A stretch of 53,411 nucleotides of DNA from CAJCIY01 sp036379355 (GCA_036379355.1 DASVGV010000010.1:1-53411), one strand, 5' to 3'. Shown: positions 8,429-17,000, numbered from the stretch's first letter. Translations and numbers: made by a program. Notes: generated by a model from the letters alone, not told the origin.

Positions 8429-9094
8429 CTACAGGAGCTCGCGTCCACCCCCTGCCGCCGCACCGAGATCCGCGAGCGAGGCGGCGGCCACGACGACCAG
8501 CCGGCCGGCCGGGATCGCGTCCGCCCAGCGCGCTGCCACCTCGGCCGGATGCAGGGGATCACCCGCGAGCGCGACGACGGTGACCGGTACGCGGATGGCC
8601 TCCAGGTCCTCCGCCGTGGGGCCGGCGGATCGGGCCACTGCGCGCAGGGCCGGCACGATCGCGTCGCGGCGGTGGTGCGGCCAGGAGGCGGCGAGGGCGT
8701 CCGCGACCCAGCCCGGATGGGCGCGCACGATCCGGTCCAGGGCCGGCTCGACGCCGACGCGGTCGAACTCGTCGGCCTGGGCGGCCGTGGCCGCGGCGGT
8801 GTCGTCGGGTGGCCCGGTCCAGGCCGGCATGACCAGCGCCAGGCGCCGGACGTACGGCGGCAGGCCGGCCGCGGCCCAGCGGGCGACCTGGTGCGCGCCG
8901 TAGGAGATGCCGGCCACCGTCGCCGGTCGTTGGCGAGCAACCGTGCGGGCCAGTGCCGCGCGGTCGGTGGCACCGTCGTCGTCCGCCGGCGGCCTGGGGC
9001 CGTGGCCCGCGAGCCAGAACGAGACGCTGCCCGGGAACGCGGCGCAGGCGACGGCCGGCGACGATCCCGCACCGTGCACCACCACGTCGGCCAC
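8429..9094 (-). CDS. Alpha/beta hydrolase
   Basis: 221 residues from a GTG. It shows VVVHGAGSSP (oxyanion), nucleophile elbow GISYGAH near 89 and the acid strand ALAGDPLHPAEVA, all ordinary for a serine alpha/beta hydrolase. The expected catalytic His near the end is not obvious: the last segment (ASLADLGAAAGGGRELL) has none after the acid residue except HPAE. The enzyme may be divergent or inactive. The lid is short. Substrate unknown. First gene of a two-gene unit with the zinc-ribbon membrane protein, divergent from the thioredoxin-like gene at 9160. Confidence 0.8.
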   Translation of the reverse strand: MADVVVHGAGSSPAVACAAFPGSVSFWLAGHGPRPPADDDGATDRAALARTVARQRPATVAGISYGAHQVARWAAAGLPPYVRRLALVMPAWTGPPDDTAAATAAQADEFDRVGVEPALDRIVRAHPGWVADALAASWPHHRRDAIVPALRAVARSAGPTAEDLEAIRVPVTVVALAGDPLHPAEVAARWADAIPAGRLVVVAAASLADLGAAAGGGRELL

Positions 9095-9159
9095 CGGGGG
9101 ATCATGGCGAATCGGTGGGATACAGGGCGTCCCACGGCGGCGTACCGCAGAATCGTCGG

Positions 9160-10206
9160 GTGACCCAGCGCCGCTCCCTGCTGCTCGCCGCGGTCGTCGT
9201 GGTGCTGGCGGTCGTGGCCGCGGTGGTCGCGACGAGCAAGGCGCACGACAGCGCCGGGGCCGTGAGCGTGCTCGGCGCGGGGGGTCGCGTCGGTGCGGCC
9301 GACGTCCGTCCGGCTCCCGGCTACGGGCCGCTGCCCCCGCTGTCCCTGGCGTCGGCGTGGGACAACACCGCGCCGCTCACCGACGCCTCGCTGCGGGGCA
9401 AGGTGGTCCTGCTCGACGTGTGGGACGCGTCCTGCATCAACTGCCGGCGGACCTTTCCCTTCCTGCGCAAGCTCCAGGCCACGTACGCCAAGCAGGGGCT
9501 GGTCGTCGTCGGCGTCCACTCCCCGGAGTTCGCCTTCGAGAAGTCCCATGCGTACGTGGCCCAGCAGGTGAAGGAGCTGGACGTGACCTGGCCGGTGGCC
9601 GAGGATCCCGACCTGAAGATCTGGGACGCCCTGGGCAACGAGTACTGGCCGGAGAGCTACCTGGCGGACCGGCAGGGCAACATCCGCTACGAGCACATCG
9701 GCGAGGGCGACGAGACCCAGATCGAGGGCGCCGTCCGGACCCTCCTGGCCGAGGGCGGATCGGCCGGCAACGCCGTGGTCGGAGCGGTTCCCAACGGCCA
9801 GCAGCCACCGACGGCGAACGACGGCGTCACGCCGGAGACCTACCTCGGTACCCAGCGCGGCAGCACCGTCGGCTCCACGGTGCAGGTCAGCGCCAACGTC
9901 ACCCGCACGCCGCAGTACGCCGCCGTCCCGACCGGCGGCAGCGTGGTCCTGTCCTTCACCGCCAAGGACGTGTACGTCGTCCTCGATCCGGCCGGCACCA
10001 CCCCCCGGACCGTGGCGGTGACCCTGGACGGGCGAGCGCTGCCGGCCGACCGCCGCGGTCCCGATGTCGCCCCGTCCGGGGTCGTGACCGTCAACCGCGA
10101 CGACCTGTACCACGTGGTGACCGGTCCGGGCATCTCGACGGGCACGCTCGTCCTCACCGTCACCGGCGGGCCGGTGGACGTGTACTCGTTCACGTTCGGG
10201 GCCTGA
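9160..10206 (+). CDS. DipZ-like thioredoxin-fold protein, membrane-anchored
   Basis: 348 residues from the GTG at 9160; longer starts would be antisense to the hydrolase. An N-terminal signal-anchor (about 5-25, LLLAAVVVVLAVVAAVVA) places the rest outside the membrane. A TlpA-like thioredoxin domain at about 60-200 has a redox pair Cys92-Ile-Asn-Cys95. The last 110 residues (from TPETYLG) match the beta-rich C-terminal domain of the DipZ family. In M. tuberculosis DipZ, as recalled, the order is CcdA membrane domain, thioredoxin, C-terminal domain in one chain. Here the membrane part is the separate gene downstream. Likely role: extracytoplasmic thiol-disulfide exchange fed by the CcdA-like partner. 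Confidence 0.88.
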   Translation: MTQRRSLLLAAVVVVLAVVAAVVATSKAHDSAGAVSVLGAGGRVGAADVRPAPGYGPLPPLSLASAWDNTAPLTDASLRGKVVLLDVWDASCINCRRTFPFLRKLQATYAKQGLVVVGVHSPEFAFEKSHAYVAQQVKELDVTWPVAEDPDLKIWDALGNEYWPESYLADRQGNIRYEHIGEGDETQIEGAVRTLLAEGGSAGNAVVGAVPNGQQPPTANDGVTPETYLGTQRGSTVGSTVQVSANVTRTPQYAAVPTGGSVVLSFTAKDVYVVLDPAGTTPRTVAVTLDGRALPADRRGPDVAPSGVVTVNRDDLYHVVTGPGISTGTLVLTVTGGPVDVYSFTFGA

Positions 10207-10207
10207 C

Positions 10208-10927
10208 GTGCTGCTCGCCCTCATCGTGGCCTTCGGCTCGGGCGTCGTCTCGTTCCTCGCCCCGTGCACGATCCCGCTGCTGCCGGCGTACGTCGGGGTC
10301 CTGTCCGGCTCGTCCGCGGGCGTTCCCCCCGAGCAGCAGGGCGCCCGGCTGCTTCGTGGGTCGGTGCTGTACGTCGTCGGCTTCGCGGCCGTGTTCGTGC
10401 TGCTCGGTGTGGCGGCGGGGTCAGTCGGCCACGCGGTCCGGGAGGCCGGCGGGCCGGTGCAGCGGATCGGCGGTGTGGTCGTGGTGGTGCTGGCCCTGCT
10501 GCTGATGTCCGAGACCCGCTGGGGGCTGCTCGCCCGGATGTTGCCCGGCGGTGACCGCGGCCGATCGCGGCTCGCCCGCTCGCAGTCGGCGTTCGCCCCG
10601 CTGCTGCTCGGCGTCGTGTTCGCGACGGCGTTCACGCCCTGTGTCGGGCCGTTCCTCGGGGCCACCCTGACCGTGGCGGCGACCGACAACGGCGCGGTCC
10701 GCGGCGGCATCCTGCTGGCCGTCTACGCCCTCGGGCTCGGCGTGCCGTTCGTCGTGGCGAGCCTGCTCGTGTCCGGGACCCCCGGCGTCGCGCGGGCACT
10801 GACCCGCTTCGCCCGGCCGGTCTCCCTGGTCGGCGGAGTTCTGCTGGTCGTCCTCGGACTGGCTCTCGCCACCGGCTCGTACGGCCACGTGTCGGGACTT
10901 CTCGAGCGGGCGAACCCGTTTACCTGA
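10208..10927 (+). CDS. CcdA-like cytochrome c biogenesis/thiol-reductant transporter
   Basis: 239 residues from the GTG at 10208, 1 bp after the thioredoxin gene stop. Six hydrophobic helices. The two conserved Cys of CcdA/DsbD-beta are present: Cys20 in FLAPCTIPL and Cys145 in AFTPCVGPF, each followed by the family Pro. The family passes electrons from cytoplasmic thioredoxin across the membrane to extracytoplasmic thiol proteins. With the upstream protein it makes a two-gene version of DipZ, so the two are very likely partners. Name left blank because the family has many paralogues. Confidence 0.92.
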   Translation: MLLALIVAFGSGVVSFLAPCTIPLLPAYVGVLSGSSAGVPPEQQGARLLRGSVLYVVGFAAVFVLLGVAAGSVGHAVREAGGPVQRIGGVVVVVLALLLMSETRWGLLARMLPGGDRGRSRLARSQSAFAPLLLGVVFATAFTPCVGPFLGATLTVAATDNGAVRGGILLAVYALGLGVPFVVASLLVSGTPGVARALTRFARPVSLVGGVLLVVLGLALATGSYGHVSGLLERANPFT

Positions 10928-10960
10928 CAGCGGGTACGGCGTGCCGGGCGCGACCGTGGG

Positions 10961-10966
10961 TACGCT
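10961..10966 (+). promoter_or_regulatory. Candidate -10 box for the OB-fold gene
   Basis: TACGCT (TANNNT form) lies 41 nt before the ATG at 11008, in the 80-bp gap after the CcdA-like gene, giving a short leader that includes the GGAGGAG ribosome-binding site at 10992-10998. No good -35 seen. Confidence 0.3.
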
Positions 10967-11007
10967 CGTCGCGTGGCCGCCGACGCCGGCCGGAGGAGAT
11001 GGGTGTC

Positions 11008-11376
11008 ATGGGCGCCACGGGGCTGAAGGAGCGGTTGCGGAAGATCACCGCGTCGCAGGCCGAGCAGGAGGCTGCCGAGATCCAGCAGCAGTGCGCCGGC
11101 CTGGGTGCCACCCAGGTGACCGACTGCCAACTGGGGCATGAGTGCTCCGTCGCCGGGACCGTGCGGGCCGTCCGCCTCGCGCCCCTGGCTGGTGCACCGA
11201 CGTTCGAGGTCGACGTATGGGACGGGTCGGGCACGATCCGCCTGGTGTTCCTCGGCCGGCGGGCCATCCGCGGCCTGGAGACGGGCCGGGCGCTGCTGGC
11301 CACCGGCCGGCTCACCCGGCGCGAAGGCCGCCTGACGATCTTCAACCCGCGGTACGAGATCGTCCCCGCCGCCTGA
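11008..11376 (+). CDS. OB-fold nucleic-acid-binding-like protein
   Basis: 122 residues. The ATG at 11008 is preferred over the ATG at 10999 because GGAGGAG (10992-10998) sits 9 nt before it and would touch the upstream one. A helical start (LKERLRKITASQ, then EQEAAEIQQ) precedes an OB-like beta barrel with AGTVRAVRL, FEVDVWDGSGTIRLVFLG, LLATGRLTRREGRLTIFNPRYEI. This matches a conserved actinobacterial OB-fold protein found near dut and trkA (Rv2694c in M. tuberculosis, as recalled). RNA or DNA binding is assumed from the fold. Usually a DUF3159 membrane gene follows; here the next gene is a convergent trkA copy 13 bp away. Confidence 0.88.
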   Translation: MGATGLKERLRKITASQAEQEAAEIQQQCAGLGATQVTDCQLGHECSVAGTVRAVRLAPLAGAPTFEVDVWDGSGTIRLVFLGRRAIRGLETGRALLATGRLTRREGRLTIFNPRYEIVPAA

Positions 11377-11389
11377 ACGGGGTGGTTCC

Positions 11390-12058
11390 TCAGCCGCCGA
11401 GCGCGCGGTGCAGCTGCGTCTCTGCGGCCGGCGAGCTGGTCACGGCCAGCAGCTCGTCGCCCGCTTCCAACGGTGCATCGGGCGTGGGGACCACCACCCT
11501 CCCGTCGCGCAGGATCGCGACGAGCGCGCAGTCGTCGGGCAGCTCGACCGAGCCGACGGTCTGGCCCACGACCGCGGCGTCCTCCGCCAGGGTGAGCTCG
11601 ACCAGGGAGGCGTCACCCTGGACGAAGCGCATGAGGCGGACCATGTCCCCGACCGACACCGCCTCCTCGACGAGCGCGGTCAGCATGCGCGGCGTCGACA
11701 CCGACACGTCCACCCCCCACGCCTCGCTGTAGAGCCACTCGTTCTTGGGGTGGTTGACCCGGGCCACCACGCGGTCCACGCCGTACTCGGTCTTGGCCAG
11801 CAGCGACAGCACGAGGTTGACCTTGTCGTCGCCGGTGGCCGCGACCACGACGTCGAAGGTGCCGAGCTCCGCGCGTTCGAGCGCGTCCATCTCGCAGGCG
11901 TCGGCCTGCAGCCACTGCGCGCCCGGAATGCTGTCCGGCTTGATCGCGCGCGCCTCCTTCTCGATCAGCAGCACCTGGTGGCCGTGGCCGCGCAGCTCGC
12001 CGGCGATCGACCGCCCGACGTTGCCCGCGCCGGCGATGGCCACCTTGAGCGTCTTCAC
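11390..12058 (-). CDS. TrkA/RCK potassium-uptake regulatory protein (second copy)
   Basis: 222 residues from the GTG at 12058, which overlaps the stop of the upstream trkA copy (GTGA). RCK_N domain with the NAD-binding GAGNVGRS near 10 and the later acid IEKE, then VVAATGDDKVN. A C-terminal RCK_C half ends with DGRVVVPTPDAPLEAGDELLAV. RCK proteins form octameric gating rings that bind nucleotides, and in RCK_C often c-di-AMP, and control K+ channels or carriers. Corresponds to CeoC of mycobacteria by position. Likely works with the neighbouring copy and the APC permease. Confidence 0.93.
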   Translation of the reverse strand: MKTLKVAIAGAGNVGRSIAGELRGHGHQVLLIEKEARAIKPDSIPGAQWLQADACEMDALERAELGTFDVVVAATGDDKVNLVLSLLAKTEYGVDRVVARVNHPKNEWLYSEAWGVDVSVSTPRMLTALVEEAVSVGDMVRLMRFVQGDASLVELTLAEDAAVVGQTVGSVELPDDCALVAILRDGRVVVPTPDAPLEAGDELLAVTSSPAAETQLHRALGG

Positions 12059-12717
12059 CGGACCTCCTCCGGCGCCTGCTGGAGGAGCGCCGTGATCTCT
12101 GCGACTCGGGCGTGCTCGACGGCAAGGTAGAGCACGTCGTCGTCCTGCAGCACCGTCTTCTGGTGCGGGAGCATCGCGGCGCCGAACCGCGTGATCGACA
12201 CCACACGCACCTTGCCGGCCGCCTCGACCTGGCTGATGCCGTGACCGATCCAGCCGGGTGCGAACGGCACGCGGGCGACGGTGACGGTGCCGCTCGGGTC
12301 GCTCCACTCCTCGACCGGGTCCGGCAGGATCTGGCGCACCATCTGCTCGGCGGTCCACCGCACCGTCGCCACCGTCGGGATGCCGAGGCGGGTGTAGACC
12401 TCTGCCCGCCGCGGGTCGTAGATGCGGGCCACGACGTTCTCGATGCCGAACGTCTCGCGCGCGACGCGGGCCGCGATGATGTTGGAGTTGTCGCCGGACG
12501 AGACGGCGGCGAAGGCGCCGGCCTGCTCGATGCCCGCCTCGATAAGGGTGTCGCGGTCGAACCCGATGCCCGCGACCGTCCGGCCGCCGAAGTCCTCGCC
12601 GAGGCGAGCGAACGCATCCTCGTTCTGGTCGATGACGGCCACGCTGTGGCCCCGCGCGTCGAGCCTGCGCGCCACCGCCGACCCCACTCGACCGCAGCCC
12701 AGGATCACGACGTGCAC
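12055..12717 (-). CDS. TrkA/RCK potassium-uptake regulatory protein (first copy)
   Basis: 220 residues. The GTG at 12717 begins VHVVILGCGRVGSA, a Rossmann GxGxxG; a much longer frame upstream runs antisense to the permease and is not used. The acid ending strand 2 (VIDQNEDAF) and SSGDNSNI are typical of RCK_N. The C-terminal half has IGHGISQVEAAGKVRVV and ends VLYLAVEHARVAEI, an RCK_C form. Corresponds to CeoB by position. It is cotranslated with the second copy through a 4-bp overlap and is divergent from the APC permease gene, 126 bp away. A TACGAT -10-like box (revcomp of 12780-12785) lies about 60 nt upstream. Confidence 0.93.
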   Translation of the reverse strand: MHVVILGCGRVGSAVARRLDARGHSVAVIDQNEDAFARLGEDFGGRTVAGIGFDRDTLIEAGIEQAGAFAAVSSGDNSNIIAARVARETFGIENVVARIYDPRRAEVYTRLGIPTVATVRWTAEQMVRQILPDPVEEWSDPSGTVTVARVPFAPGWIGHGISQVEAAGKVRVVSITRFGAAMLPHQKTVLQDDDVLYLAVEHARVAEITALLQQAPEEVR

Positions 12718-12843
12718 CGTTGCTCCCCATTGCTCGTCTTCGGTGGCCGTGCGCGGACGCTCGCGCTCGTCGGGAGTCGATCGTAGACACGGCGATCTCC
12801 CCGCGCCCGTCCGGACCCCGCTGCCGTAGCCTTCGCCGTTGAC

Positions 12844-14790
12844 ATGGGAGCACTCACGGGGGCCGCCAAGCGGCTGCTGGTCGGTCGGCCGCTGCGGAGC
12901 GAGGCGCTCGGCGAGACGCTGCTGCCCAAGAAGCTGGCGCTCCCGGTGTTCGCCAGCGACGCCGTGTCGTCGGTGGCGTACGCGGTCGACGAGATCCTGC
13001 TCGTGCTCGCCGTGGGTGGCATCGCCTTCTACCACTACGCCTGGTACATCGCGGGTGCGGTCGCGCTGCTGGTGCTGATCGTCGTCGCCTCGTACCGCCA
13101 GAACGTGCACGCCTACCCCAGCGGCGGCGGCGACTACGAGGTCGCGACGGTCAACCTCAGCCCGTACGCGGGCCTGACAGTGGCCTCCGCGCTGATGGTC
13201 GACTACGTGCTGACCGTGGCGGTGTCCGTGAGCTCGGGCGTCGCGAACGTCGCCTCGGCCGTCACGTCGCTGCAGGGGCACGCGGTGGCGATCACCGTCG
13301 GCATCGTCATCGTGATCATGCTGTTGAACCTGCGCGGGCTCCGCGAGTCCGGGGTGACGTTCGCGCTGCCGACGTATGCGTTCATCCTCGGCGTCGGCGT
13401 GCTCATCGTCGGCGGCCTGTTCGAGTTCGCCCGCGGGCACCACCCGCGGGCGGCCACCGCGCAGTACGACATACACGCGACCGCCTCGCACCTCACCGGG
13501 CTCGCCCTGGTGTTCCTGCTGCTCCGTGGCTTCGCCTCCGGCTGTGCCGCCCTGACCGGCATCGAGGCGATCAGCAACGGCGTGCCGGCATTCAAGGTGC
13601 CGAAGTCCAAGAACGCGGCCACCACGCTGGCGCTCCTTGGCGGCATCGCGGTGACGCTTCTCATCGGCGTCACGATCCTGGCGCTGGCGACCCACGTGCA
13701 CATCACCGTGAGCGACAGCAACCTGGTGGGCTTCCACGGCAACCAGAAGACCGTGCTCGCGCAGATCGGCGGGGCGGTGTTCGGCACCCACTCGCCGATC
13801 TTCTTCTACATCCAGGGCGTCACCGGGCTGATCCTGGTACTGGCCGCCAATACCGCGTTCAACGGCTTTCCGGTCCTGGCCTCGATCCTGGCGCAGGACA
13901 AGTGGCTGCCCGGCCAGCTCCGCAGCCGCGGCGACCGGCTCATCTACTCCAACGGTGTGCTGCTGCTTGCCGGGTTCGCCATCGTGCTGATCGTCGCGTT
14001 CCATGCGTCGCCCACCCGACTGATCCAGCTGTACATCATCGGGGTGTTCGTCAGCTTCGTGAACAGTCAGTCGGGCATGATCCGCCACTGGAACCGGCTG
14101 CTGCGCACCGAGCAGGATCCCACCGCCCGGCGCCGCATGAAGCGCAGCCGGGTCATCAACTCCATCGGCGCCGGCTTCACGGCCGTCGTCCTGGTCATCG
14201 TGCTGGTGACCAAGTTCATGCACGGCGCCTGGATCGTGGTCGTGGCGATGCCGGTGATCTTCCTGCTGATGCGGCAGGTACGGCGGCACTACGAGCGGGT
14301 CGGCCGCGAGCTGACCCCTCCACCGGGGCCCCCCGTCCTGCCCAGCCGGGTGCACTCCCTGGTCCTGGTGTCGAAGCTGCACTCGCCGACGCTCCGTGCA
14401 CTGGCCTTCGCCCGGGCGGCCAAGCCACACACCCTCGAGGGTGTGACGGTGTCGATCGACGACCAGGAAACCCAGGCGCTGCAGAAGGAATGGGTCGAGC
14501 GCGGAATTCCGATCCCGCTGGTCCTGCTGTCCTCGCCCTACCGTGAGCTGACCCAGCCGGTGATCGACTACATCCGCGACATCCGGCGGGAGTCGCCGCG
14601 GGACGTGGTGGCCGTCTACATCCCCGAGTACGTCGTCGAGCACTGGTGGGAGCAGATCCTGCACAACCAGTCGCCGCTGCGGCTCAAGGCGCGGCTGCTG
14701 TCGGAACCGGGCGTGATGGTCACGTCGGTGCCCTACCGCCTGTCCGGCCAGGAGGGGGAGCCGTTCCTGCTCGAAGACGTCGACCTGTGA
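12844..14790 (+). CDS. APC-superfamily permease, KimA-like potassium carrier candidate
   Basis: 648 residues from an ATG. About 12 hydrophobic helices (residues 30-470), then a cytoplasmic domain of about 170 residues. The first helix region has FASDAVSSVAYA and the next YPSGGGDYEVA, the hallmark positions of APC/YdaO permeases. Length and the soluble tail resemble KimA (YdaO) of Bacillus, a high-affinity K+/H+ symporter inhibited by c-di-AMP. Two divergent RCK genes support K+ rather than amino-acid transport; that is context-based inference. A TAGCCT -10-like box lies at 12827-12832. Its stop overlaps the methyltransferase start (GTGA). Confidence 0.88.
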   Translation: MGALTGAAKRLLVGRPLRSEALGETLLPKKLALPVFASDAVSSVAYAVDEILLVLAVGGIAFYHYAWYIAGAVALLVLIVVASYRQNVHAYPSGGGDYEVATVNLSPYAGLTVASALMVDYVLTVAVSVSSGVANVASAVTSLQGHAVAITVGIVIVIMLLNLRGLRESGVTFALPTYAFILGVGVLIVGGLFEFARGHHPRAATAQYDIHATASHLTGLALVFLLLRGFASGCAALTGIEAISNGVPAFKVPKSKNAATTLALLGGIAVTLLIGVTILALATHVHITVSDSNLVGFHGNQKTVLAQIGGAVFGTHSPIFFYIQGVTGLILVLAANTAFNGFPVLASILAQDKWLPGQLRSRGDRLIYSNGVLLLAGFAIVLIVAFHASPTRLIQLYIIGVFVSFVNSQSGMIRHWNRLLRTEQDPTARRRMKRSRVINSIGAGFTAVVLVIVLVTKFMHGAWIVVVAMPVIFLLMRQVRRHYERVGRELTPPPGPPVLPSRVHSLVLVSKLHSPTLRALAFARAAKPHTLEGVTVSIDDQETQALQKEWVERGIPIPLVLLSSPYRELTQPVIDYIRDIRRESPRDVVAVYIPEYVVEHWWEQILHNQSPLRLKARLLSEPGVMVTSVPYRLSGQEGEPFLLEDVDL

Positions 14791-15947
14791 CTGCGCGGGT
14801 CCGGGTGCCTGTCCTCGAGCTGCACGTCGAGCGGTACGCCCACGGCGGCGTGTGCGTCGCCCACGCTCCCGACGGCCGCGTGGTCTTCGTCCGGCACGCG
14901 CTGCCCGGCGAGACGGTGCGGGCACGCGTCACCGCACAACGTACGTCCTGGCTGCGCGCCGACGTCGTCGAGATCCTCGACGCCTCGGCGGATCGCGTGG
15001 TGCCTCCGTGCCCGTACGCCGGTCCCGGCCGGTGCGGCGGCTGCGACCTGCAACACGCCACGCCGGCCGCGCAGCGGGCGTGGAAGGCGGCCGTGGTCAG
15101 CGAGCAGCTGGCGCGCCTGGCCGGGGTGGACATGCCGGTGACGGTCGAGCCGCTGCCGGGCGGCTCGCTCGGCTGGCGGACGCGCGTGCAGTTCACCGTC
15201 GGCCGCGACGGGCGGGCGGGCCTGCTCGCGCACCACTCGCACACCGTCGTCCCGGTCGACCGTTGCCTCATCGCCGACGACCGGGTGAACGCCGTCGACG
15301 TTCCCGGTCGCTGGTGGCGCGGAGTGGGCTCGGTCGAGGTCGCGGTGTCCGCGGACCAGGTACGCACGGTCGTCCGCCCGGTCCGCGGCGCCCCCCGCAT
15401 CGAGGGTCCGGTTGCCCTGACCGAGCGCGTGGCGGGACACGACTTCCGAGTCCACGGCTTCTGGCAGGTGCACCCGCAGGCGGCCGAGGCACTGTCGGAC
15501 GCCGTGCTTGCACTCCTGCGGCCCTCCGAGGGCGAGCGGGCCGTCGACCTGTACGCCGGCGCCGGGTTGTTCGCGGCCCGCCTCGCCGACGTGGGCTGCG
15601 CGGTCGTGGCCGTCGAGGGCTCGGGCCAGGCGGCCGCCGACTGCCGGGCGAACGTGCCGGCAGCCGACGTGCGGCACGCGGACGTCGCAGCGGCGCTGGC
15701 GGCAGGAGTAGGAGCCGCGGACCTGGTGGTCCTGGACCCGCCCCGCGAGGGTGCGCGGTCAGGGGTCGTGGACGCCGTCTGCGCGCTGAGCCCGCGCGCG
15801 GTGGCGTACGTCGCGTGCGAGCCGTCCGCCCTCGCCCGGGACGTCGCGTCGTTCGCGGCGCGCGGCTACCGCCTGTCCGGGCTGCGCGCGTTCGACCTGT
15901 TCCCGATGACCCACCACGTGGAGTGCGTCGCGCTGCTCACGCCCTGA
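14787..15947 (+). CDS. TrmA/RlmCD-type RNA (uracil-5-)-methyltransferase
   Basis: 386 residues from the GTG overlapping the permease stop. An N-terminal TRAM domain (about 5-65) precedes four Cys that can hold a 4Fe-4S cluster: Cys75, Cys83, Cys86 and Cys160. The SAM domain has VDLYAGAGLFAARLAD, then LDPPREGARSGV, and the catalytic Cys344 in YVACEPSALARD. The end MTHHVECVALL is family-typical. It methylates C5 of a uridine in rRNA or tRNA using SAM; which site is not readable. The same permease-methylase pairing occurs at Rv2690c-Rv2689c, as recalled. Converges with the PPTase gene, overlapping by 11 bp. Confidence 0.94.
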   Translation: MTARVRVPVLELHVERYAHGGVCVAHAPDGRVVFVRHALPGETVRARVTAQRTSWLRADVVEILDASADRVVPPCPYAGPGRCGGCDLQHATPAAQRAWKAAVVSEQLARLAGVDMPVTVEPLPGGSLGWRTRVQFTVGRDGRAGLLAHHSHTVVPVDRCLIADDRVNAVDVPGRWWRGVGSVEVAVSADQVRTVVRPVRGAPRIEGPVALTERVAGHDFRVHGFWQVHPQAAEALSDAVLALLRPSEGERAVDLYAGAGLFAARLADVGCAVVAVEGSGQAAADCRANVPAADVRHADVAAALAAGVGAADLVVLDPPREGARSGVVDAVCALSPRAVAYVACEPSALARDVASFAARGYRLSGLRAFDLFPMTHHVECVALLTP

Positions 15948-16551
15948 CCGCTGCGTCTGCCTGGCGCACGGCCAGACCGACCACGACGCCCGGCGGTTCG
16001 GTGACCGCGAGGGCGACGTCGCCGTACACCCCGTCGCGTACGTCGGTGCGGCCGAACTGGGCCACCGTGACCGCGCCGACCTTGACCAGGGCCTCCTTCG
16101 CGACCCACATCCGCAGGTACGCAGCGCCCGGGTCACTGTCGGCGAGTATCGCCGCGGCCTCGGCGGATGTGGCCGTGCGGCGGACCAGCCGGTCGACGTC
16201 GTGGCGCCGGCCGCGGGTCTCGACGTCGATGCCGACCGGGTCCCGCGCGGCGACCGCCGCGATGTGGCCGTGGCTGTGGCTCCACGACACGTGGATCTCC
16301 GGGTGCTCGGGCACCGACGGCTTTCCGTGCGGACCGCCGCACTCGGCGCACCGCTGGACGAGCCGCACCGGCGAGGCGCCGGTGAGCGCCGTGACACATT
16401 CCCGCGCCGCGAGATGCGCGGCGAGGAAGTCGCGGGCGTCGTCCGCCCGATGAAAGTCCCGGGCGCGCTCGACCTCGGCCGCGCTGACGGCGGACCACGG
16501 GTCGGGCCAGCGGGCCAGCACGTCCGCGGCCGCGGCAACGACGATCCGCAC
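15937..16551 (-). CDS. 4'-phosphopantetheinyl transferase (Sfp-type)
   Basis: 204 residues from the GTG at 16551 (VRIVVAAAADVLARW). It has HVSWSHSHG, GIDVETRG and the WVAKEALVK helix, the three signature regions of Sfp-type enzymes, with Mg2+ ligands Asp and Glu in GIDVE and the Glu in KEA. An RCAECGGPHGKP segment (CxxC) near 67 is common in this group. It moves phosphopantetheine from CoA to a carrier-protein Ser, activating fatty-acid, polyketide or peptide synthases. No such synthase is in the window. Its last codons overlap the convergent methyltransferase end. Confidence 0.9.
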   Translation of the reverse strand: MRIVVAAAADVLARWPDPWSAVSAAEVERARDFHRADDARDFLAAHLAARECVTALTGASPVRLVQRCAECGGPHGKPSVPEHPEIHVSWSHSHGHIAAVAARDPVGIDVETRGRRHDVDRLVRRTATSAEAAAILADSDPGAAYLRMWVAKEALVKVGAVTVAQFGRTDVRDGVYGDVALAVTEPPGVVVGLAVRQADAAVRA

Positions 16552-16585
16552 GGTGGGGAACCTACGACGCCGCCAGACTGGTGGC

Positions 16586-16963
16586 GTGAGTCGCGCGTAC
16601 GTCCCACCGGGCTGGCCCCCGCAGGTGCTCCCGCCGGGAGCGGACGGCTTCGAGCGCACCGCCGTCGCCTGGCTGCTCGACCACAGCCCGCCCGACTTCC
16701 GGGCGTACGACGTGCTGCGTCGCTACCCGGTGCTGCTGGCGCGTCTGGCCGCCGAGCAACTGGCCGCGGCCGTGGACGCATGCCGCACCGGTTACCGCAC
16801 GGCCCGCGCCGACCTCACGCGACACGACCTGGTGCCCGCCCCGGCCATCGAGGCCCTGATCGTGGCGTACGAACGCGAGGGCCGGCGGCTGGCCGCGGCA
16901 GCGCGCGCCGCCGACCTCGTGGGCCGGGCACTGCGCGGCGAGTCGTTCACCGAGCCGCTCTGA
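16586..16963 (+). CDS. Conserved small helical protein next to dxs, unknown
   Basis: 125 residues from the GTG at 16586 (VSRAYVPPGWPPQV), chosen over a GTG at 16553 that would add a low-complexity start. Almost all helical after a Pro-rich start, with ERTAVAWLLDHSPPDFRAYDVLRRYPV, where a catalytic function is not evident. I recall similar proteins beside dxs in other actinomycetes but know no function. Cytoplasmic. Its start is 34 bp from the divergent PPTase start; the stop is 50 bp before dxs. Confidence 0.8.
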   Translation: MSRAYVPPGWPPQVLPPGADGFERTAVAWLLDHSPPDFRAYDVLRRYPVLLARLAAEQLAAAVDACRTGYRTARADLTRHDLVPAPAIEALIVAYEREGRRLAAAARAADLVGRALRGESFTEPL

Positions 16964-17000
16964 CCCGGACCGTCGCTGCTCCGTCCCCTGCGACCGGTCG

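Noticed and set aside
12718..14925. Very long minus-strand frame antisense to the permease, running into trkA
   Set aside because: The permease on the plus strand has clear membrane and family motifs; the antisense part is His/Gln/Arg/Asp-rich with no family sense. Only the section from 12717 downward is coding.
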